A DNA stretch of 64,000 bases from Geothrix sp. (GCA_030681515.1 JAUXSE010000053.1:124001-188000); one strand, 5' to 3'. Positions 33,050 through 41,634 are shown, counted from the first letter of the stretch. The notes: generated from the letters alone by a model not told the origin. Numbers and translations are program-made.

Positions 33050-33375
33050 CGGCCGCCCGGCGATTTTTCCTCACTCGTTTCCATCCTGGGGCACTCGCTG
33101 ACTTGATTGAGATCGAGCTGCGATCCTCATGGGTGTTTGACTGCACAAACCAGGAGCTGATCCGGATCAAGGCCCGGAGAGACGAGGCGGACCCAAAAAG
33201 AGGACGGCTTGAAGGCTGCCTATCCCACAGCTTCAAAGCCGATCCAGAAGATCGCGATTTCACCGGCAGGATCGTTTACAAGGTGGACGGGCTGGTCCTC
33301 TGGATCCTTGCCGTCCACCCTGACCATGACGAGGCCTACCGAAGAGCGCGAGCCCGGCTCAGGCGCCTCGGCTGA
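33046..33375 (+). CDS. RelE/ParE-like protein, 109 aa
   Basis: Starts at GTG 33046 in a GTGA overlap. The C-terminal part GRIVYKVDGLVLWILAVHPDHDEAYRRA resembles the last strands of RelE/ParE-fold toxins, though the usual catalytic residues cannot be assigned. It aligns with the split frames at 35611-35933 (shared DPK..RL.G and DHD.AY). A terminator follows 20 nt after the stop. Confidence 0.55.
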   Translation: MTAARRFFLTRFHPGALADLIEIELRSSWVFDCTNQELIRIKARRDEADPKRGRLEGCLSHSFKADPEDRDFTGRIVYKVDGLVLWILAVHPDHDEAYRRARARLRRLG

Positions 33376-33395
33376 ACTCCCTGACACCTCACCCC

Positions 33396-33418
33396 AAGGC
33401 CTGGAATAGGCCTTTTTT
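33396..33418 (+). terminator. Rho-independent terminator ending the replication module
   Basis: AAGGCCT (33396-33402) pairs with AGGCCTT (33408-33414) around GGAAT and runs into six T (33413-33418). It separates the rep module from the virion-type genes. Confidence 0.88.
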
Positions 33419-33467
33419 GCCTTATCCACCCCTGACCACTCTCTCAATCGGACCTCCGTAAGGGGAT

Positions 33468-33522
33468 ATGGCGGGGGAATGGCGGGGGAATGGCGGGGAC
33501 ATGGCGGAGACATGGCGGGGGA
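33468..33522. repeat. Five tandem 11-bp repeats (iteron-like)
   Basis: Units begin at 33468, 33479, 33490, 33501 and 33512 with the pattern ATGGCGGGGGA, allowing G/A and A/C changes at the end; a partial sixth follows at 33523. The 11-bp period places every unit on the same face of the helix, typical of iterons or operator arrays. Located between the rep-module terminator and the first late gene. Confidence 0.85.
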
Positions 33523-33602
33523 ATGGGTTGATTTGGCCGCACGGAGGACAGAAGCGGCCACATGAGACCCCCCGAAACGGGACGATGGGATGGAGGTGAT
33601 CC

Positions 33603-35327
33603 ATGCCCGAGCGCGACGACAAGATCAACTGGATGGAGCCGCCCAAGGCGACAGAGGATCTCCCGGGATGGGCCAAGCCGGGCCGGCCGGATCTGGCGAT
33701 CCCGAAGCCAGCGCTGAGCCAGGACGAACTGAGCGCCATCCATGAGGCGGCCCAGCGGAAAAAGGAACTGGACTACACCGAGGCCGTGGCCCGCGGCGCC
33801 GCCCTCAAGGCGGTGAACGGCATCCTCGATGAGCAGCGGCGTTCCGCGGCATCAGCCCAGGACGAGGAGCGGAGCAAGCTGTCCCCGTTCTTCGCTTACA
33901 TGAACAGCCTGCGGGATCTGTCCGGTGAGGAGCAGGACGAGGCCCGGACGGAACTGAAGCTCCAACTCTTCAGGCTGGAGGATACCGGCGGCCCCAGGCC
34001 CCGGAAAATCTACTGTCAGGAGCTGACCCTGGACCAGGCCGAGGTGAAGACCATGGGAGATCCCGCCTTTGAGCGCCGGACCCAGGACTACGCCGAACGC
34101 GCGGGCCGGTTCGGACGCTACGAGTGGAGGATGAAGGGCTGGGCGATGGGGGAACTGACCCTGGACACCAGCGTTTCAGTCCATGTCGAGGCGCCCCCGG
34201 GCTACGTCCCGCCCCTGAACCTCATCCCGGAAGAAAAACCAAAGGCGGACCCCATGGAAGGCTTCAGCGGCACCCTGGACCTGGTGGGCCGGGTGGCGGC
34301 CATGTTCGGCAGCAAGAACGACGGGAACATGGCTCCCCTGGAGCTGAAGAAGCTCGAAGCCATGTCCTACGAGCAGGGCCAGCGGGCCGGGAAGATGGAG
34401 GGCCGGTATGAGGCCGAACGGGAGCACCGGAAGGAGCTGGACGACCTGCGAGAACGCCACCGTCGCGACCTGGACGATGCCGAGCGCAGGGGCCTTGACC
34501 GGGGGAAGGTGGATGGCGCGCGGGAAGTGCGCGACGAGCTCACCCCGAAGCTCTGGCAACTGGAACACGCGAACGGAATGCCGGAATCCAGCCTGGTCAG
34601 CGATCTGGTGGTCAACCTCGGAGGCCCAGAAGCCTTCCAGGGCCTGGTGGGGGCCGTGGTGACGAACCTGAACAAGCCCAAGCCGAATCCAGCACCAGCA
34701 ACCCGACGCATGGCCCATGCAGGGAATCCACCGATCCCCCTGGTCCCCGGCCCCAAGGTGGCCCTGAATCCGGCTCAGTCCGAGGAGCCCAGCCGAGCCG
34801 ATTACCTGGAGGCCATGAACCTGGTGGAAGAGGCCGTGGCGATCATTGAAGAGGCCATCCCGAACGAGACCCCGGAGAACGCGGCGAAACTGGGCCAGTT
34901 GCAGCCCCTGCTGGAGGCCTTCCACGGAGAAGGACTGAAGGAGGGCCCGCTGGCGACCTGGTGGGCCGACTGGAATCAGCGGTGGAAGCCCATCGTTGAA
35001 GCCGTGTTGAACGCCGCCGAGGAGCACCAGGCAGGACAAGAAGCCGAACCTCAACCCGAACCAGCACCCGGCCCCGAACAGGAACCCGAGGAGGAATCCG
35101 TGAACCTGGAAGCCCTGAGGGCCATCCTGATCGAGGCCTTGGACGAAGGCAAGGAAGATCCGGCGATCCTGGAGCACCTGAAGGCCATGGTTCCGGAGGA
35201 GATCCGAGCTATATGGAGGCGGCAGACCAAAGGCTGGCCCCTCGCGATGCTGGCGGGAATGATCGGCCAAGGCCAGCACCAGGGACGCCTGAAGCAACTG
35301 TTGGAGGCCTTCCGGGCTGGACAGTAG
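33603..35327 (+). CDS. Hypothetical protein, 574 aa, first late gene
   Basis: Not recognised. Strong ribosome site GGAGGTGA. N-terminal half soluble (to about 215); a charged coiled-coil spans about residues 255-310 (REHRKELDDLRERHRRDLDDAERR); a Pro/Ala linker follows near 360-390; the C-terminal part has acidic helices and QPEPAPGPEQEPEEE near 480-500. No transmembrane helix, no Walker A, no nuclease motif. First gene of the late transcript behind the 11-bp repeats; a scaffold, packaging or virion-assembly role is possible but unproven. Confidence 0.7.
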   Translation: MPERDDKINWMEPPKATEDLPGWAKPGRPDLAIPKPALSQDELSAIHEAAQRKKELDYTEAVARGAALKAVNGILDEQRRSAASAQDEERSKLSPFFAYMNSLRDLSGEEQDEARTELKLQLFRLEDTGGPRPRKIYCQELTLDQAEVKTMGDPAFERRTQDYAERAGRFGRYEWRMKGWAMGELTLDTSVSVHVEAPPGYVPPLNLIPEEKPKADPMEGFSGTLDLVGRVAAMFGSKNDGNMAPLELKKLEAMSYEQGQRAGKMEGRYEAEREHRKELDDLRERHRRDLDDAERRGLDRGKVDGAREVRDELTPKLWQLEHANGMPESSLVSDLVVNLGGPEAFQGLVGAVVTNLNKPKPNPAPATRRMAHAGNPPIPLVPGPKVALNPAQSEEPSRADYLEAMNLVEEAVAIIEEAIPNETPENAAKLGQLQPLLEAFHGEGLKEGPLATWWADWNQRWKPIVEAVLNAAEEHQAGQEAEPQPEPAPGPEQEPEEESVNLEALRAILIEALDEGKEDPAILEHLKAMVPEEIRAIWRRQTKGWPLAMLAGMIGQGQHQGRLKQLLEAFRAGQ

Positions 35328-35341
35328 GAAATCCAAGGCCG

Positions 35342-35614
35342 ATGATGAATCCGGAGGCTGACGTGATTCCTGTCCGGCGCAACCCAACCCAGCTTCCACG
35401 CCACCTTCCCAAGGGCGTGAAGCTCGTCTATCAGGAAACGCCCTCCGGAGGCTTCAACACAGGGCGGAATCCTCACCTGAAGAACTCCATCGAATGGGTG
35501 GCCTTCGAGCGCCACCGAGAAGAAAACTGGGAGCCATGGGTCTGGTCATTCGCGAGCTTCCGGGCCTTCATCCTTTTTCAGGTCCATCGAGCGGTTGAGC
35601 GAGGCGAACAGTGA
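35342..35614 (+). CDS. Hypothetical protein, 90 aa, paralog of the product at 32816
   Basis: Shares the LPRHLPKGVKLVY block with the 77-aa product upstream, then adds an insert and a Trp-rich C-terminus (ENWEPWVWSFASFRAF). It is followed by split partner frames with a GTGA overlap, repeating the order of the 32816/33046 pair. Confidence 0.6.
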   Translation: MMNPEADVIPVRRNPTQLPRHLPKGVKLVYQETPSGGFNTGRNPHLKNSIEWVAFERHREENWEPWVWSFASFRAFILFQVHRAVERGEQ

Positions 35615-35733
35615 TCGCAAGACGACGGCTCAACCTGAAGATTGAGGCCGGGGCACAGCAAGACCTGGACGACATCCAAGACCGAGCGCCGGAGGCTCTG
35701 GGATTCGCCCTTTCTGCGATCAACGCAGGGTGA
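35611..35733 (+). CDS. N-terminal piece of a split RelE-like protein, 40 aa
   Basis: Starts at GTG 35611 in a GTGA overlap. ARRRLNLKIEAGAQQDLDDI matches the N-terminus of the intact 109-aa paralog (ARRFFLTRFHPGALADLIEI). It ends where the next frame begins, offset by -1. Either two coupled genes or one gene broken by a frameshift. Confidence 0.5.
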   Translation: MIARRRLNLKIEAGAQQDLDDIQDRAPEALGFALSAINAG

Positions 35734-35933
35734 GAATCCCACAGAAGATGGACCCGAAGACCAAGCGGCTGGATGGCCACAGGTCTTTCTCCTTCCCGGC
35801 TGGGCCGGACGACGTGAAGCAACTCGGCAGGATGATCTCGGAAATTGTTGGGAACACCCTGATCGTGGTGGCCGTGGACGAAGACCACGACAGGGCCTAT
35901 GCGAAGGCAAAGGCCAGAACCCGCAAGCGCTGA
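35730..35933 (+). CDS. C-terminal piece of a split RelE-like protein, 67 aa
   Basis: GTG 35730 overlaps the previous stop as GTGA. Its sequence DPKTKRLDGHRSFSF...VVAVDEDHDRAYAKAKAR aligns with the C-terminal half of the product at 33046-33375. A terminator hairpin follows 15 nt downstream. Confidence 0.55.
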   Translation: MRIPQKMDPKTKRLDGHRSFSFPAGPDDVKQLGRMISEIVGNTLIVVAVDEDHDRAYAKAKARTRKR

Positions 35934-35948
35934 GGAATAACGACCACA

Positions 35949-35974
35949 GAAGGCCCGCTATCCGGAGGGCCTTC
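35949..35974 (+). terminator. Terminator-like hairpin
   Basis: GAAGGCCC (35949-35956) pairs with GGGCCTTC (35967-35974); a short pyrimidine run follows. Confidence 0.65.
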
Positions 35975-36042
35975 TTCATGTCTGCCGCCAGTTGCGGCCC
36001 CAAGCGGCCACAGAGGGCGCCCGATGGCCAGACGCTGGGGCC

Positions 36043-36717
36043 ATGCTCTGGACACCGCCCGCCTCCCCGTTGGACTACCGCCCTCCCGTGCTGGCAGCCC
36101 AGGCCATCGTGATGCGATCAGGCATAGCCGAAACATCGCGTGCCCTGATCCCAGCCAAGCCCCCGGCGCTGATGCCGAAAAGCGCGGTGCCGACAACGAA
36201 GACCGTGCGGATCCAGGGCAGTTCAGACGAACAGGCCATCCAGAAAGTGAAGCTGCTCAAGGACCAGGTCGTGAAGCCCGCCCTGGGCGCGGGGCCGCGC
36301 GGAATGGCCTACACGCGAAACCTGTTGGCCGAAGCCCTGGGCGGAGCGCCCAAGGGGGTCAACGGCCACAACAAATCAGTCGAGGCCGTTAGGATTTTTG
36401 AATGGGTGCGGGCCCGTGTCCGATACGTGAATGACCCCGTAGGACGCGAGTTGTTCCAGCAGCTTCCCGAGCTGATGAAGCTGGGAATTGGTGACTGCGA
36501 GGATTTCACGGCCTTGATCGCCTCGCTATTCACGGCGGCGGGAATCAAGGTCAAGGCCCGCATCATCCAGATTCCCAAGAAGAGCGGCTGGGCACACATC
36601 TACCCAGTGGCAGAGCTGGAGGGGAAGTGGCGAGCCTTCGACGCGACCGAGCGCCAGCGAGCCGGGTGGGAGTTCCCCACCATCAAGCGAAGCATGGATC
36701 TGGAGGTGGTAGCTTGA
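36043..36717 (+). CDS. Transglutaminase-like (papain-fold) protein
   Basis: A 224-aa protein with the full triad of the transglutaminase-like superfamily: C152 in GIGDCEDFTALI, H185 in GWAHIYPV and D200 in WRAFDATE. Bacterial and phage members are usually Cys proteases or cross-linking enzymes; they also occur among phage head genes. Start chosen at ATG 36043; the frame continues upstream without a ribosome site. It is followed by a TTGA overlap with the first of three related membrane-anchored proteins, so a role in virion maturation or anchoring is plausible. Confidence 0.8.
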   Translation: MLWTPPASPLDYRPPVLAAQAIVMRSGIAETSRALIPAKPPALMPKSAVPTTKTVRIQGSSDEQAIQKVKLLKDQVVKPALGAGPRGMAYTRNLLAEALGGAPKGVNGHNKSVEAVRIFEWVRARVRYVNDPVGRELFQQLPELMKLGIGDCEDFTALIASLFTAAGIKVKARIIQIPKKSGWAHIYPVAELEGKWRAFDATERQRAGWEFPTIKRSMDLEVVA

Positions 36718-37160
36718 GCGAGATCATGGTCCTGGGCAGCGTGGAAGGGTTCGCAGGGGCTGATGAAGATCTGCCCTACCTCGTGCCCCTGGCGGCGCCC
36801 AAGGTGGCGACGAAACCCATCTCCTACACCCTGAAGCCCAGCGGATCCAGCTCGGGAGGATTCTTCTCCAGCCTGACGAAGGGCATCGGCAACGTGGGGA
36901 ACTGGTTTTCCAGCAACTCCCAGGGCGTGGTCCAGGTGCTCGATGCCGCGGGACGCCTCAAGTCAGGCGCCAAGGCGCAGACAACCTCCATCAACGATGC
37001 CTACTACCGCAACATCGTGAACACGCCGCCCCGCAGTTGGTTCGACGACGAAATGATCCCCGGCCTGAAGAACTCTGCCCTGGTGGTCATCGCCGGCGGC
37101 CTGGCGGTGGGCCTGTTCCTCATGTCCCGCAAGAGCGCGGCGCCACCGGTGCAACCGTGA
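36714..37160 (+). CDS. C-terminally anchored membrane protein with IPGLKN motif (1 of 3)
   Basis: A 148-aa protein with TTG start in a TTGA overlap behind GGAGGTGG. A Ser/Gly-rich soluble part (SGSSSGGFFSSLTKGIGNVGNWFSS) leads to SWFDDEMIPGLKN, then one membrane helix (SALVVIAGGLAVGLFLM) and a basic end SRKS. The same module closes the next two gene products. Type of membrane unknown; virion inner membrane or host membrane. Confidence 0.7.
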   Translation: MSEIMVLGSVEGFAGADEDLPYLVPLAAPKVATKPISYTLKPSGSSSGGFFSSLTKGIGNVGNWFSSNSQGVVQVLDAAGRLKSGAKAQTTSINDAYYRNIVNTPPRSWFDDEMIPGLKNSALVVIAGGLAVGLFLMSRKSAAPPVQP

Positions 37161-37459
37161 GCGCCCGCGTGGTGACGAAGACCGCCTTTCAGATCGAGGA
37201 GCTGACGCCGCTGGTGCGAAGGGCCGATGGCCGGTTGACGCCTGCCACGCCGGGAGAAATGGTCTCTCTGGGATACCCCAGCTTCACGCCCGGTCCCGGG
37301 GGAACGCAGCCCACCATCCCGGAGCCGCCCAAGGCCTCATGGATGGACCGGGAAGACCTGGTCCCCGGACTGAAGAACAGCACGGTCGTCTTTGGAGCTG
37401 GAGCCATGGCCCTGGTGATCGCCTTCCTCGCAATGAAACAAAAGCAGGTGGTGGGATGA
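37157..37459 (+). CDS. C-terminally anchored membrane protein with VPGLKN motif (2 of 3)
   Basis: A 100-aa protein with GTG start in a GTGA overlap. Soluble N-terminus, Pro/Gly-rich middle (FTPGPGGTQPTIPEPPK), then SWMDREDLVPGLKN, one membrane helix and KQKQ. Shares its anchor with the genes on either side. Confidence 0.7.
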   Translation: MSARVVTKTAFQIEELTPLVRRADGRLTPATPGEMVSLGYPSFTPGPGGTQPTIPEPPKASWMDREDLVPGLKNSTVVFGAGAMALVIAFLAMKQKQVVG

Positions 37460-37989
37460 CCGCCTTTGGCATGATCTCCCGCCAGAAGCTCATGGATGAA
37501 GCGCCTGAGGGCCGAATCCCGCGCCCTATGCTGCTTCGCCGGCCGATCCAAAGGCCCCTACCGGAGGGGACCAGGCCAAGGCCCCGGATCCTGCCCCCGA
37601 ACCGGAACCCCAAGATCCTTTGGAACCGGGAAATCGTGACGCTGCCAACGCCTTCCGCGATCCAGCCAAGCCCCATGCCTGCGGTCCAGGCATCTCTCCC
37701 ACTGGCATCGTTCATCCAGGCCGCTCCGGCTGTGGTGCCCCAGGTGATCGCTCCCTCGCCGGGAGTTCCCATCCAGACCGGGACGATCCTGACCGCGAGA
37801 ACGGAAACGGCAAGATTGGAACCCGTTTTCGAGCGCACCAGGTCCGGGAAAGAAAGCATCGGCCCGGAACTTCAGACCGATGCCCCGGGCTTCTTTGATC
37901 AGGAACTGATCCCCGGCGTGAAAAACCTCTACCTGGCCGGGGGAGCGGCGGCCCTGCTGCTGGTGCTGATGATGAGGAAGAAGTCATGA
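37456..37989 (+). CDS. C-terminally anchored membrane protein with IPGVKN motif (3 of 3)
   Basis: A 177-aa protein with ATGA overlaps at both ends. Pro-rich extended region (residues 20-110), then GFFDQELIPGVKN, a membrane helix (LYLAGGAAALLLVLMM) and RKKS. The N-terminal regions of the three paralogs differ, so the anchor seems to be a shared sorting or docking module. Confidence 0.7.
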   Translation: MTAFGMISRQKLMDEAPEGRIPRPMLLRRPIQRPLPEGTRPRPRILPPNRNPKILWNREIVTLPTPSAIQPSPMPAVQASLPLASFIQAAPAVVPQVIAPSPGVPIQTGTILTARTETARLEPVFERTRSGKESIGPELQTDAPGFFDQELIPGVKNLYLAGGAAALLLVLMMRKKS

Positions 37990-38867
37990 GCCAAATCACC
38001 ATCCTGCACCGCCCCTTCAACCCCCTCGCGCTCCAGTTCCATGCCGCGCAGCAAGCGCAGCGCCAGCCCATGGGATGGACCCCTTGGACGCCCCTGGACG
38101 ATTACGAACAGATGGAGGGCCTCGGCAGCTTCCTGAAGAAGGCCGCCAAGTCCATCACGAAAATCGCGCGGGCGCCCATTAAGCTGGTGGCCCCCAAGCT
38201 GGCCAAGAAGCTGGAAAAAATTGACAACAAGATCATTGACAACGTGGACAGCGTCCACACCAAGATCAACGTGGCAGCGAAGAAGGCCGGAAAATCCGTC
38301 GGCAAGTTCGTCAAGAAGAACTGGAAATGGATCATCGTGGCGGCGGCCATCGCCATCACCATCTACTCGATGGGTTCCGGCTCCACCATCGCCGCAAAGA
38401 TGATGAGCGGCCTGACCAAGGTGAAGGGCTACATCGCAACCGGCAAGGAATGGGCGGGCGCCAAGCTGAAATCCGGCTGGAAGGCTGTGACTTCCGGCAT
38501 GACGAAGCTGCTCAATGGCAAGAAATTCGGAGAGCTGAATCCCAACGAAGTCGAAGCCTTGGCCGAAGCGAACGAGCAATCCGGCGAAAGCCTCATCCCG
38601 TGGGAAGTTCTCGGCATGATCGGGAAGAAGGCGCTGACACCCTCCGAGCAAACAGCCTCGGATGCCATGCAGTTTCAGAGCGAAGGCGGCGGATTCCCCG
38701 GAGCGGAGTATCCCGGCCAAGGCGCGGGCGGCGGCGCGGAGTATCCCGGCCAAGGCGCGGGCGGCGGCGCGGGCTTTCCCGTTGGGCCGTCCAGCGCCTC
38801 CCCGTCCTGGTTGATGCCCGCTCTGATCGGCGCCGGAGCCCTCGTGCTCATCATGGCGGTGACCTGA
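37986..38867 (+). CDS. Membrane protein with two helices and a Gly-rich repeat, 293 aa
   Basis: Not recognised. A Lys-rich amphipathic region (GSFLKKAAKSITKIARAPIKLV, VAAKKAGKSVGKFVKKN) precedes a membrane helix near 118-135 (WKWIIVAAAIAITIYSMG). A long soluble part ends in two exact AEYPGQGAGGG repeats and a last membrane helix (WLMPALIGAGALVLIMAV). The charged amphipathic part could bind membranes or nucleic acid. ATGA overlap upstream; TGATG joins it to the next gene. Confidence 0.65.
   Translation: MSQITILHRPFNPLALQFHAAQQAQRQPMGWTPWTPLDDYEQMEGLGSFLKKAAKSITKIARAPIKLVAPKLAKKLEKIDNKIIDNVDSVHTKINVAAKKAGKSVGKFVKKNWKWIIVAAAIAITIYSMGSGSTIAAKMMSGLTKVKGYIATGKEWAGAKLKSGWKAVTSGMTKLLNGKKFGELNPNEVEALAEANEQSGESLIPWEVLGMIGKKALTPSEQTASDAMQFQSEGGGFPGAEYPGQGAGGGAEYPGQGAGGGAGFPVGPSSASPSWLMPALIGAGALVLIMAVT
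38703..38768 (+). repeat. Tandem 33-bp coding repeat
   Basis: Two near-identical copies of 11 codons (AEYPGQGAGGG) inside the 293-aa membrane protein gene. The repeat length is in frame, so copy number can vary without a frameshift. Confidence 0.8.
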
Positions 38868-39583
38868 TGTATGCCGAAACGTTCAAGGTTCAGGGATGGA
38901 TGGAAACGCAAGCCAAATGGCTGCGATGGGCCATGCAGAGCCTGACGGCGAGGAAGCTGGAAGACGTGCGCTACAACCTCCAGAAGTTCTGGGAGAGCTT
39001 GTCGGACGCGAAGGGCCGGGCCGCAAAGCCTCAGGACTGGGGCGACATCATGACCCTGGACGCCCAGAGTCAGTGGACCCTGGGAAACCTCTACCAGAAC
39101 GACCAGGCCGATATGTTGAAACAGCTCAACAACTTCATGCTCGCTCGAAACGTTGGTGTCGCGATGACGGGACCAATTCTGATGTCAACAGCGGCAAAAT
39201 ACTTCGCCGCAGGGACCACAGAAATCCGATCCAAAATCGAGAACCTGGGGGCCTCGGCAAGCGCAGCATTCAAGGCTCAGTCGAACCTAGCGAGCCAGGC
39301 AGAGGCCGAATACCGGAAGGCCGGAATCCAGGACAACCAGGCCAGAAGCACGGGCCAGGTCGCGTCCTACGCCGTCACGGGAGCCCCCCTGGAAACCAAG
39401 AACAACCTGCGCCAAGCCTCCACCATCGCCAAGCCTCCAGAGATTCCGAACCCCTTCAGCCTCGACTTCCTGGGCTTCCCGTTGTGGGCCTGGATCGCGG
39501 GCGCGGCGGGCATCGCCCTGCTGGTGGCCACCGGTCCCACCGTGGTCATGGCCTCGAATGCCTACCGCAAGGCGACAGCATGA
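38867..39583 (+). CDS. C-terminally anchored membrane protein, 238 aa
   Basis: Not recognised. Helical soluble part (WLRWAMQSLTARKLEDVRYNLQKF..., then a long Ala/Ser/Gln-rich helix near 120-190), PPEIPNPFSLDFLG, and one C-terminal membrane segment (WAWIAGAAGIALLVATGPTVV). TGATG overlap with the previous gene, ATGA with the next. Confidence 0.65.
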   Translation: MYAETFKVQGWMETQAKWLRWAMQSLTARKLEDVRYNLQKFWESLSDAKGRAAKPQDWGDIMTLDAQSQWTLGNLYQNDQADMLKQLNNFMLARNVGVAMTGPILMSTAAKYFAAGTTEIRSKIENLGASASAAFKAQSNLASQAEAEYRKAGIQDNQARSTGQVASYAVTGAPLETKNNLRQASTIAKPPEIPNPFSLDFLGFPLWAWIAGAAGIALLVATGPTVVMASNAYRKATA

Positions 39584-41631
39584 GCGAGACCACGGCAACA
39601 GCGAAAGGGCATCCGAAGACCACCCGGTTCCTTCCGGGAACAGCCTTCTGGATCCTCACAGGACTTGCCCCAAGACCACTACACGCGGACTTGGCGTGGA
39701 TTCGCACCAAGCACAAGAACGAGTTCAAGCGCGATGAAGACGTGACGGATCACGTTGCCGAGGTGATCGCCGGGGCCTCAGATGTTGCCATGGGATCGAG
39801 AAAAAACAGCCGCATCGTCCTCAAACGGGAAGGGCGGCGGGTTCTCGTTCTGGAGGTCAGCGCCAAGAAGGACCGCTTCCTGGGTGAGCACTACGTCATC
39901 AATTCCGCCTACACCATGAAACCATCCCAGGCCCAGAGGATCGTGGGATGGGACAAGTTTGGAAGTTCCTCGCCGGATGGGCACCCGGTGGCCAGCCCCA
40001 CGGGGCCTAAGCCCCCAACGTCTGGATCCCCGGGCCACCTCACGGAAGGCTTCGAGGAACAATCCAACAGAGATTCTACACCGTTCAGGAAGGTCCGCAA
40101 GCCCAACCCGTCGGCAGCTCGAAGGCGCATGGACGTTCTCAGGGACATCCACGACACGGGATCCGTGCATGGCGTCCACAAGGTCATGTTGGAGCGATTC
40201 AAGGCCAAGGGCTACATCCAGCAGGAAAAGGGCGGCGCCTGGACCCTCACGAAGATGGGCCAGGCCGTCATGGAAGGCCGCATCGGCAAGGCCGGGCGCG
40301 GCGCCGTGGACATGGGCAGCGCCCGCTACAAGGCGCAGCGGAGCGGGCCTGGAGGCCGGAGCGGATCCAGGACCAAGGGCCGGGACATGGCGGCCTACAT
40401 GCTGGGTGATGGCGTGAGCGCCCTGAAGAAATTCGAGAAGGAAGAGCGAAAGCGGTTCGAGGCGGACGGTGACCGCCTGAAAGCCGAGTTGGACAAGGAA
40501 CAAGCCGTCTACCAGACCGCCCTGACCCGGATTCTGGGGCCGAAGGGAACCACCCGCGCCGTGAAGATCAGCCGGGCCGATGGCCTGCCGCTCCACCGGG
40601 AAGACCTGACGGAGTTTCAGGCCGCCGGGTGGGAGATCCACCCCGGGGGGACCATCGCGGCCCAGCTTGGCAAAGCCCTGAGGGGTGCCCGATTGGCCCA
40701 GGAGTTCAACCCGGTGGATCCGCTGGAAAGGGCCCTCGGACCCGAGGGAGAAACCAGGGCCGTGGTGCTGGTAGCCGAAGGCATTACCGAAGAGACCTTG
40801 CACCAGCTCCGAGGATCCGGCTACGACCTGAGCCCAGCGCCCAAGCGAATCCGGGATGAGAGTCGAGCCCTGAATCCCACCGGGCGCAAGCGGCCCCATG
40901 CGGCCACGGCGTCGAAGCGGCAGGCTCAGCCTGGAGCCATGACGAAGGCGAAGCCCTCCCCCAAGGCCCCGGCGAAGGCCAGGAAGACCACCGCGGCGAA
41001 GGTGGCGAAGAAGTCCGCCACCACGGGGACAGACAAGATCCAGCCCCTGAAGTCCAAGGCGGCGGCAAAGCACCGCATGGCGACGGAACTCGGCAAGCTG
41101 CTGAAGGGCACCGCGGCGCCGGCCAGGACCAAAGCCAAGGCCCCAAAGCCCACGCTGGAGAAGTTCACCCTCACGGGCCGCTTCAACCCCAGTTCCTCCG
41201 ATGACCTGGCCAAGGTCTGGAAGACCTGGACGGGCACGGATCCGGATCAGGCGCTGAGCTTCGAGGTGGAAAGGCCCACCGTCGCGCTGAAATCCGGCGG
41301 ACGGGTGACCATCCCTGAAAAGGTGGTGGTGCTGGGCCGCGTGTCGAAGCTCATCACCAAAGCAGGGCGCCTGGCAGACTTCGGCGCGGAAGGACCGCTC
41401 ATGGTGACGGACGCCAAGGCCGAACGCATCTGGCTGCTGGCAGGCAAGCCCTTTCACTTCGACCTGGAGCCCTCGGTCGTCGCCTACCTGGCCCGAAAGG
41501 CCAAGTTCGGAGACCAGCACATCATCGAATACGTCCACGCCTTCAAGGGCCGGGTCCGAGCCGTGATGGCCGGTCAGATCGGCGCGATGACCGGCGGATT
41601 CCGCATCACCCCGCGCGGGCTGGAGGACTGA
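39580..41631 (+). CDS. Large basic protein with H1-like Lys/Ala-rich segment, 683 aa
   Basis: Not recognised. An N-terminal beta-type domain (to about 130) is followed by a winged-helix-like stretch near 195-225 (ERFKAKGYIQQEKGGAWTLTKMGQAVMEGR), charged helices, then a Lys/Ala/Pro-rich histone-H1-like tract near 445-530 (KAKPSPKAPAKARK, KVAKKSATT) and a C-terminal alpha/beta domain. The basic tract suggests DNA condensation or packaging. No Walker A, nuclease or polymerase motif. Linked by ATGA to the gene before it and 3 bp from the next. Confidence 0.65.
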   Translation: MSETTATAKGHPKTTRFLPGTAFWILTGLAPRPLHADLAWIRTKHKNEFKRDEDVTDHVAEVIAGASDVAMGSRKNSRIVLKREGRRVLVLEVSAKKDRFLGEHYVINSAYTMKPSQAQRIVGWDKFGSSSPDGHPVASPTGPKPPTSGSPGHLTEGFEEQSNRDSTPFRKVRKPNPSAARRRMDVLRDIHDTGSVHGVHKVMLERFKAKGYIQQEKGGAWTLTKMGQAVMEGRIGKAGRGAVDMGSARYKAQRSGPGGRSGSRTKGRDMAAYMLGDGVSALKKFEKEERKRFEADGDRLKAELDKEQAVYQTALTRILGPKGTTRAVKISRADGLPLHREDLTEFQAAGWEIHPGGTIAAQLGKALRGARLAQEFNPVDPLERALGPEGETRAVVLVAEGITEETLHQLRGSGYDLSPAPKRIRDESRALNPTGRKRPHAATASKRQAQPGAMTKAKPSPKAPAKARKTTAAKVAKKSATTGTDKIQPLKSKAAAKHRMATELGKLLKGTAAPARTKAKAPKPTLEKFTLTGRFNPSSSDDLAKVWKTWTGTDPDQALSFEVERPTVALKSGGRVTIPEKVVVLGRVSKLITKAGRLADFGAEGPLMVTDAKAERIWLLAGKPFHFDLEPSVVAYLARKAKFGDQHIIEYVHAFKGRVRAVMAGQIGAMTGGFRITPRGLED

Positions 41632-41634
41632 CCC

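Noticed and set aside
33468-33527. CRISPR-like array
   Set aside because: Units are 11 bp with no spacers; no cas genes. Read as iterons or operators instead.
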